NCBI GenBank assembly: GCA_002299975.1
Contig: DBOT01000130.1
Coordinates: 1-5,202 of the forward strand
Reading direction: 5' to 3'
Origin: Lactobacillaceae bacterium UBA639
GTDB lineage: Bacteria > Bacillota > Bacilli > Lactobacillales > Lactobacillaceae
DNA: 5,202 bases
The notes under the pieces were generated by a model, which was not told where the DNA came from, ran no database searches, and saw nothing but the letters and a program-made list of their open reading frames with translations. The translations under genes and the position numbers were made by a program. Shown one piece after another: positions 5,179 to 5,202 of this stretch. Position 1 is the first letter of the stretch, and each line of letters begins with the position of its first letter.

Positions 5179-5202
5179 CAACGACGGTCCGTACGAGACT
5201 CG
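5178..5202 (-). CDS. Possible last codons of a leftward gene, cut by the window edge
   Basis: On the minus strand one frame ends E-S-R-T-D-R-R-stop, with TGA at 5180-5178 directly at the foot of the terminator stem, where a stop codon is often found. Seven codons cannot identify a product. Another frame runs to a TGA at 5169-5167 inside the hairpin loop and is less likely. Confidence 0.3.

Noticed and set aside
5046..5202. Two hairpins near the right edge as a CRISPR or repeat-array remnant or a small RNA
   Set aside because: The stems differ in sequence, each has a T-run on the opposite strand, and they fit two back-to-back terminators for converging genes.

Overview
The window looks like a chromosomal segment of a lactobacillus, most likely a higher-GC heterofermentative one such as Limosilactobacillus. 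The reasons are the spx-mecA-coiA gene order typical of Bacillota, a C69 dipeptidase of the lactic-acid-bacterial PepD type, strong Shine-Dalgarno sites, and a mid-range GC content in the pepD-coiA part. The species is an inference and was not tested by any search.

Layout, left to right. Positions 1-567 are the right-hand end of an IS3-family (IS150-like) insertion sequence. It carries the 3' part of its transposase gene, whose DD35E catalytic triad is intact but whose C-terminus is broken by a one-base frameshift. Positions 594-4335 hold four genes on the minus strand, read from right to left: spx (thiol-stress regulator), mecA (Clp adaptor), coiA (competence DNA-uptake protein) and pepD (dipeptidase). 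The spx and mecA units each end in an intrinsic terminator and have their own promoter signals. coiA and pepD are only about 21 bp apart and probably share a transcript. Positions 4336-4550 are a divergent regulatory region. Positions 4551-5045, on the plus strand, encode a 164-residue protein of the antibiotic-biosynthesis-monooxygenase (ABM) fold, similar to the HmoB/TRAP group, with its own terminator. The last bases carry a minus-strand terminator facing it, and perhaps the last codons of a convergent gene that lies outside the window.

How they fit together. Spx and MecA both belong to the Clp-proteolysis regulatory network. MecA feeds substrates to ClpCP and in Bacillus controls competence through ComK, and CoiA works on incoming single-stranded DNA during transformation. 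This is therefore a conserved stress/competence neighbourhood. The less usual local features are a C69 dipeptidase directly behind coiA, a degenerate IS abutting the 3' end of pepD, a coiA promoter region without an obvious sigma-A -35 box, and an HmoB-like protein with no histidine in its ABM domain. For both mecA and coiA the Shine-Dalgarno sequence shows that the true start lies 9 bases inside the longest open frame, and the same probably holds for pepD. I see no clearly new multi-gene system. The best leads are the coiA-pepD coupling and the HmoB-like gene with its regulatory region.
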